Origin: CAZVWH01 sp964631175
Lineage (GTDB): Bacteria; Planctomycetota; Phycisphaerae; Sedimentisphaerales; Anaerobacaceae
DNA: 15,159 bases
Reading direction: 5' to 3'
Assembly: GCA_964631175.1 (NCBI GenBank)
Contig: CAZVWH010000071.1
Location: forward strand, 1 to 15,159
Every line of letters starts with the position of its first letter. The stretch's first letter is position 1. Of this stretch, positions 12,913 through 15,159 are shown piece after piece. The position numbers were made by a program, and so were the translations under genes. The notes below the pieces were generated by a model. It was not told where the DNA came from, did not search any database, and worked only from the letters and a program-made list of their open reading frames with translations.

Positions 12913-14430
12913 TCAATTTCCTTCTGTTTTATCGACCTTATTATGATTATTAGCACCAATCTTGACCGCTACATTTCTAACAATCGAAAATGGAAAGCTC
13001 ACCATTTGACGCAGACCTTCAACGGATGAAAGCGTGCGAACCTGACTTTTCACTTCTGCGAACAGCTCGTTGACTACAACTTTTTCTTCAACTTCGCCTA
13101 CCTCTTTTACCATAGCTAAGCGATGAAGCGAATATAAGCCAATCAAAAAAGCTAGAGCAAAGAAAAAGTCCCACTGCTGAAGATTAAGTGTGGGCAGGCT
13201 GAATTTACCTGACTGGCTCGTGTACTCCAGAGTCCAGGCTAACTCTCGTCCAGCAAAGAAATCTGCAAACTTACCCCCAAGAATTGGTGCAATGCCAGCA
13301 GCTACTGAATTGACTATAGTATTGGTCGCAAGATAAGTCGTCGCTTGTCCCTCCGGTGCAAGCTTCAAGCTGATGTTGCCGGAGGCCAAAGATACACCTG
13401 CCGACGAAAGTCCCATCACCATGTGTATGAGAACTAAAAGCGGTATGGTCAAAAAATATTTGTCGGGCATTGTCGTAAAGGTCCAGGCTAGAATCGATAA
13501 TATAAATAATGGTCCACATATCGCAAGTACCGACTTGTTGCTGAAACTATCTGTGAATTTGCCCCAGATTCTAAGAAAAGTAAAGTTAAGCACCTGACTG
13601 ACAATCGAAAGGGCGATGATAAAAGACATACTCAAGCCTAATCTTTTGAGCATATAGACCATAAAGAACGGCCCAGCCAAATTCACCGCGAAGTTCCACG
13701 AGCACATAAATGCGATAAGCTTTCGGAAATTCTCATCTTTAAACGGCGTGGCAAGCAGCTTCAAAATCTTAGGCCTTTCCTCCACGGCAGGCATGCGTTT
13801 CTCAGGTGTTCTGGCTAAGAAGTAAAGCCCGACAGTACCGGCTGCAAAACCCACTAAAAACAGAATTGAATAGCCTTGAAGCTCGTAGTTAGGCAATATC
13901 TTTTTCCATGCGTCCAGGTAAACCGCAGCAGCTATACTCAATGCAATCCCAACGCCTGTAGCGATTCTCATTCTTTTGGAAAAGAACGAGCCAAGTATAT
14001 TCTGCGGTATAAGGTCTCGCATCCACGAATTCCAGCTACAGCCGGAAACCGCTCCGAGGGCCGAAGCAGCTATCATTGATGCTAACAAAATAGCAAGGCC
14101 GATTTTAGCCCCGAACACAAAAGGAATAAGAGCGATTAGCAGCCAGCATAATCTGCTTATAGCCGCTGCTGTGACGACGATAGCCCGTCTGTTGCGTATC
14201 TTTTCAACGAGAAATATCGATGGCAGTTGAAGCAACTGAGCTAACGGCCCAATAGCTGCCAGCAGGCCAATCACCATATTGGAAGCGCCGAGCTTGATTG
14301 CAAAGGCGACTAAGAATGCTCCGCCGGTCAATATCCCCATCGACTGTGAAGCTATACCGTCTTTGATAACAAAACTCAGGCCTGATTGAACTTGCTCCTC
14401 TGTCAGGGTATCTTCGGTTTTAAACCACAT
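12913..14430 (-). CDS. MFS transporter, 12 membrane segments
   Basis: 505 residues with alternating hydrophobic segments throughout. MFS hallmarks: LGASNMVIGLLAAIGPLAQLLQLPSIFLVEKIRNRRAIVV (the segment 2-3 loop region, with the basic RNRR), the CSWNSWMRDLIPQNILGSFFSKRMRIATG stretch (W-x-x-W-x-x-D-x-x-P and FF-x-x-R, typical of a subfamily of prokaryotic MFS proteins), a long central loop PEKRMPAVEERPKILKLLATPFKDENFRKLIAF, and SSAGVSLASGNISLKLAPEGQATTYLATNTIVNSVAAGIAPILGG in the C-terminal half. After the last segment comes an unusual cytoplasmic tail of about 70 residues, partly amphipathic (VVNELFAEVKSQVRTLSSVEGLRQM). Substrate unknown. AAGGAGGT about 8 bases upstream of ATG 14430 is a near-perfect Shine-Dalgarno. 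The radical SAM gene ends 49 bases upstream. Confidence 0.9.
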   Translation of the reverse strand: MWFKTEDTLTEEQVQSGLSFVIKDGIASQSMGILTGGAFLVAFAIKLGASNMVIGLLAAIGPLAQLLQLPSIFLVEKIRNRRAIVVTAAAISRLCWLLIALIPFVFGAKIGLAILLASMIAASALGAVSGCSWNSWMRDLIPQNILGSFFSKRMRIATGVGIALSIAAAVYLDAWKKILPNYELQGYSILFLVGFAAGTVGLYFLARTPEKRMPAVEERPKILKLLATPFKDENFRKLIAFMCSWNFAVNLAGPFFMVYMLKRLGLSMSFIIALSIVSQVLNFTFLRIWGKFTDSFSNKSVLAICGPLFILSILAWTFTTMPDKYFLTIPLLVLIHMVMGLSSAGVSLASGNISLKLAPEGQATTYLATNTIVNSVAAGIAPILGGKFADFFAGRELAWTLEYTSQSGKFSLPTLNLQQWDFFFALAFLIGLYSLHRLAMVKEVGEVEEKVVVNELFAEVKSQVRTLSSVEGLRQMVSFPFSIVRNVAVKIGANNHNKVDKTEGN

Positions 14431-14479
14431 AGTAGAGGACCTCCTTTTTCTCTACTCGCCTGGCATAATTCCGACCCAG

Positions 14480-15159
14480 TCAGAAAGCCAGGTGCTTTTT
14501 CGCCTTTTCCAGTCTTACTCCGACCTTTCCTACATCCTCGATATGTCTTATATGCTGTTTTTTTCGCTGCTCTAAAATCCGCTTTACCGTTACCGGCCCA
14601 AGACCAGGCACTCTCAACAGCGAAAAACGCGAAGCGTGATTTATATCGACAGGAAAAAACTCAGGATGACCAAGCGCCCATGCCTCTTTAGGATCGACCG
14701 TCAATGAAAGATTTTTATCGTTCTCGAAAGCAATGTCCGATTCGGCAAATCCATACTTGCGAAACAGAAAGTCCACTTGATACAGCCGATGCTCCCGCAT
14801 AAACACATCGTTCGGGCTTTTTTGCACGACCTGTTCGCCGGCTATAGAAACATCGCCCAATCCCTTCTGGTAGGCGCTGAAATAGACTCTGTTCATCTTC
14901 AATCGGTCATACAAACCCCACATATACTTTACTATTTCCGCATCTGATTCTCCAGCCGCCCCTACAATAAACTGAGTGGTTTGTTTTGTTCCCTCGTATT
15001 TCGAGCCGCGACCTACCAATCTGCTTATCAGCTTCATCGGCTCAATAATGTCACTGATGTATTTTTTCTTATTTGACAATTTAGCCAGGTTCTTTTCGCC
15101 CGGTGTTTCAATATTTAGAGACACCGCGCTTGCCAGCGATACCGACTCCTCTATCGCGG
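14480..15159 (-). CDS. Radical SAM/helix-hairpin-helix protein, putative DNA modification/repair type, C-terminal half
   Basis: 225 residues are visible; the frame stays open to the window edge, so the start and the CxxxCxxC cluster motif of the radical SAM domain lie outside. ESVSLASAVSLNIETPGEKNLAKLS, then TTQFIVGAAGESDAEIVKYMWGLYDRLKMNRVYFSAYQ, then REHRLYQVDFLFRKYGF are characteristic of the radical SAM family annotated as putative DNA modification/repair proteins. The C-terminus has two helix-hairpin-helix-type blocks, SLLRVPGLGPVTVKRILEQRKK and HIEDVGKVGVRLEKAKKHL, which bind nucleic acid without sequence specificity. In many genomes this gene is followed by a small uracil-DNA-glycosylase-linked partner. 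Here the downstream gene is an MFS transporter, so the partner is absent on this side. The reaction catalysed is not established in the family as far as I know. Confidence 0.87.
   Translation of the reverse strand, partial: AIEESVSLASAVSLNIETPGEKNLAKLSNKKKYISDIIEPMKLISRLVGRGSKYEGTKQTTQFIVGAAGESDAEIVKYMWGLYDRLKMNRVYFSAYQKGLGDVSIAGEQVVQKSPNDVFMREHRLYQVDFLFRKYGFAESDIAFENDKNLSLTVDPKEAWALGHPEFFPVDINHASRFSLLRVPGLGPVTVKRILEQRKKQHIRHIEDVGKVGVRLEKAKKHLAF

Noticed and set aside
1..15159. CRISPR array, tRNA or rRNA genes
   Set aside because: No regularly spaced repeats and no cloverleaf or rRNA-like sequence were recognised on either strand.

Overview
The window looks like chromosomal DNA of an uncultured bacterium, most likely Planctomycetota and probably close to Phycisphaerae. 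This placement is an inference. It rests on three things: an ECF sigma factor, membrane protein and exported secretin-N-like protein in a row; the general look of the proteins; and a background of short palindromic repeats in and between genes. A run of exactly 100 N (11386-11485) shows that this is a scaffold, probably from a draft or metagenomic assembly, with one gap of unknown true length.

Left part, plus strand (1-3595): the 3' end of a REP-associated tyrosine transposase, then a three-gene block. The block holds an ECF sigma factor, a single-span membrane protein with a coiled coil and a TPR-like tail (a possible anti-sigma or envelope partner), and a 671-residue exported protein with an Arg-rich linker, a secretin-N/STN-like region and long coiled coils. 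The last two genes overlap by 34 bases. The block looks like an envelope-signalling or surface-assembly unit of unknown function.

Middle part, minus strand (3611-7442): purH with a strong intrinsic terminator and a possible 15-codon leader ORF, an exported PQQ-type beta-propeller protein, and a small conserved-looking hypothetical protein. Between them lie repeat-rich intergenic stretches.

Sugar cluster, minus strand (7443-11385), in order of transcription: the C-terminal end of an RCK_C/TrkA_C-domain protein (cut by the gap), a UPF0316/DUF2179 membrane protein, a PIG-L/LmbE deacetylase, a GT4 glycosyltransferase and a GH100-like (alpha/alpha)6-barrel glycosidase. The last three are separated by 11 and 3 bases and very likely form an operon. 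They probably act together on a sugar or glycoconjugate that the sequence does not identify.

Right part, minus strand (11486-15159): corA (3' end lost in the gap), a small LapA-domain membrane protein coupled to an MFS transporter, and the C-terminal half of a radical SAM/helix-hairpin-helix protein of the putative DNA modification/repair type, which runs off the window.

The most striking observation is a 58-bp double-hairpin palindrome (10156-10213) sitting in frame inside the PIG-L deacetylase gene and read through as about 20 extra amino acids. At least five other short repeat types occur in the window, and a REP-type transposase lies at its left edge. No CRISPR array, tRNA, rRNA or complete insertion sequence was seen.
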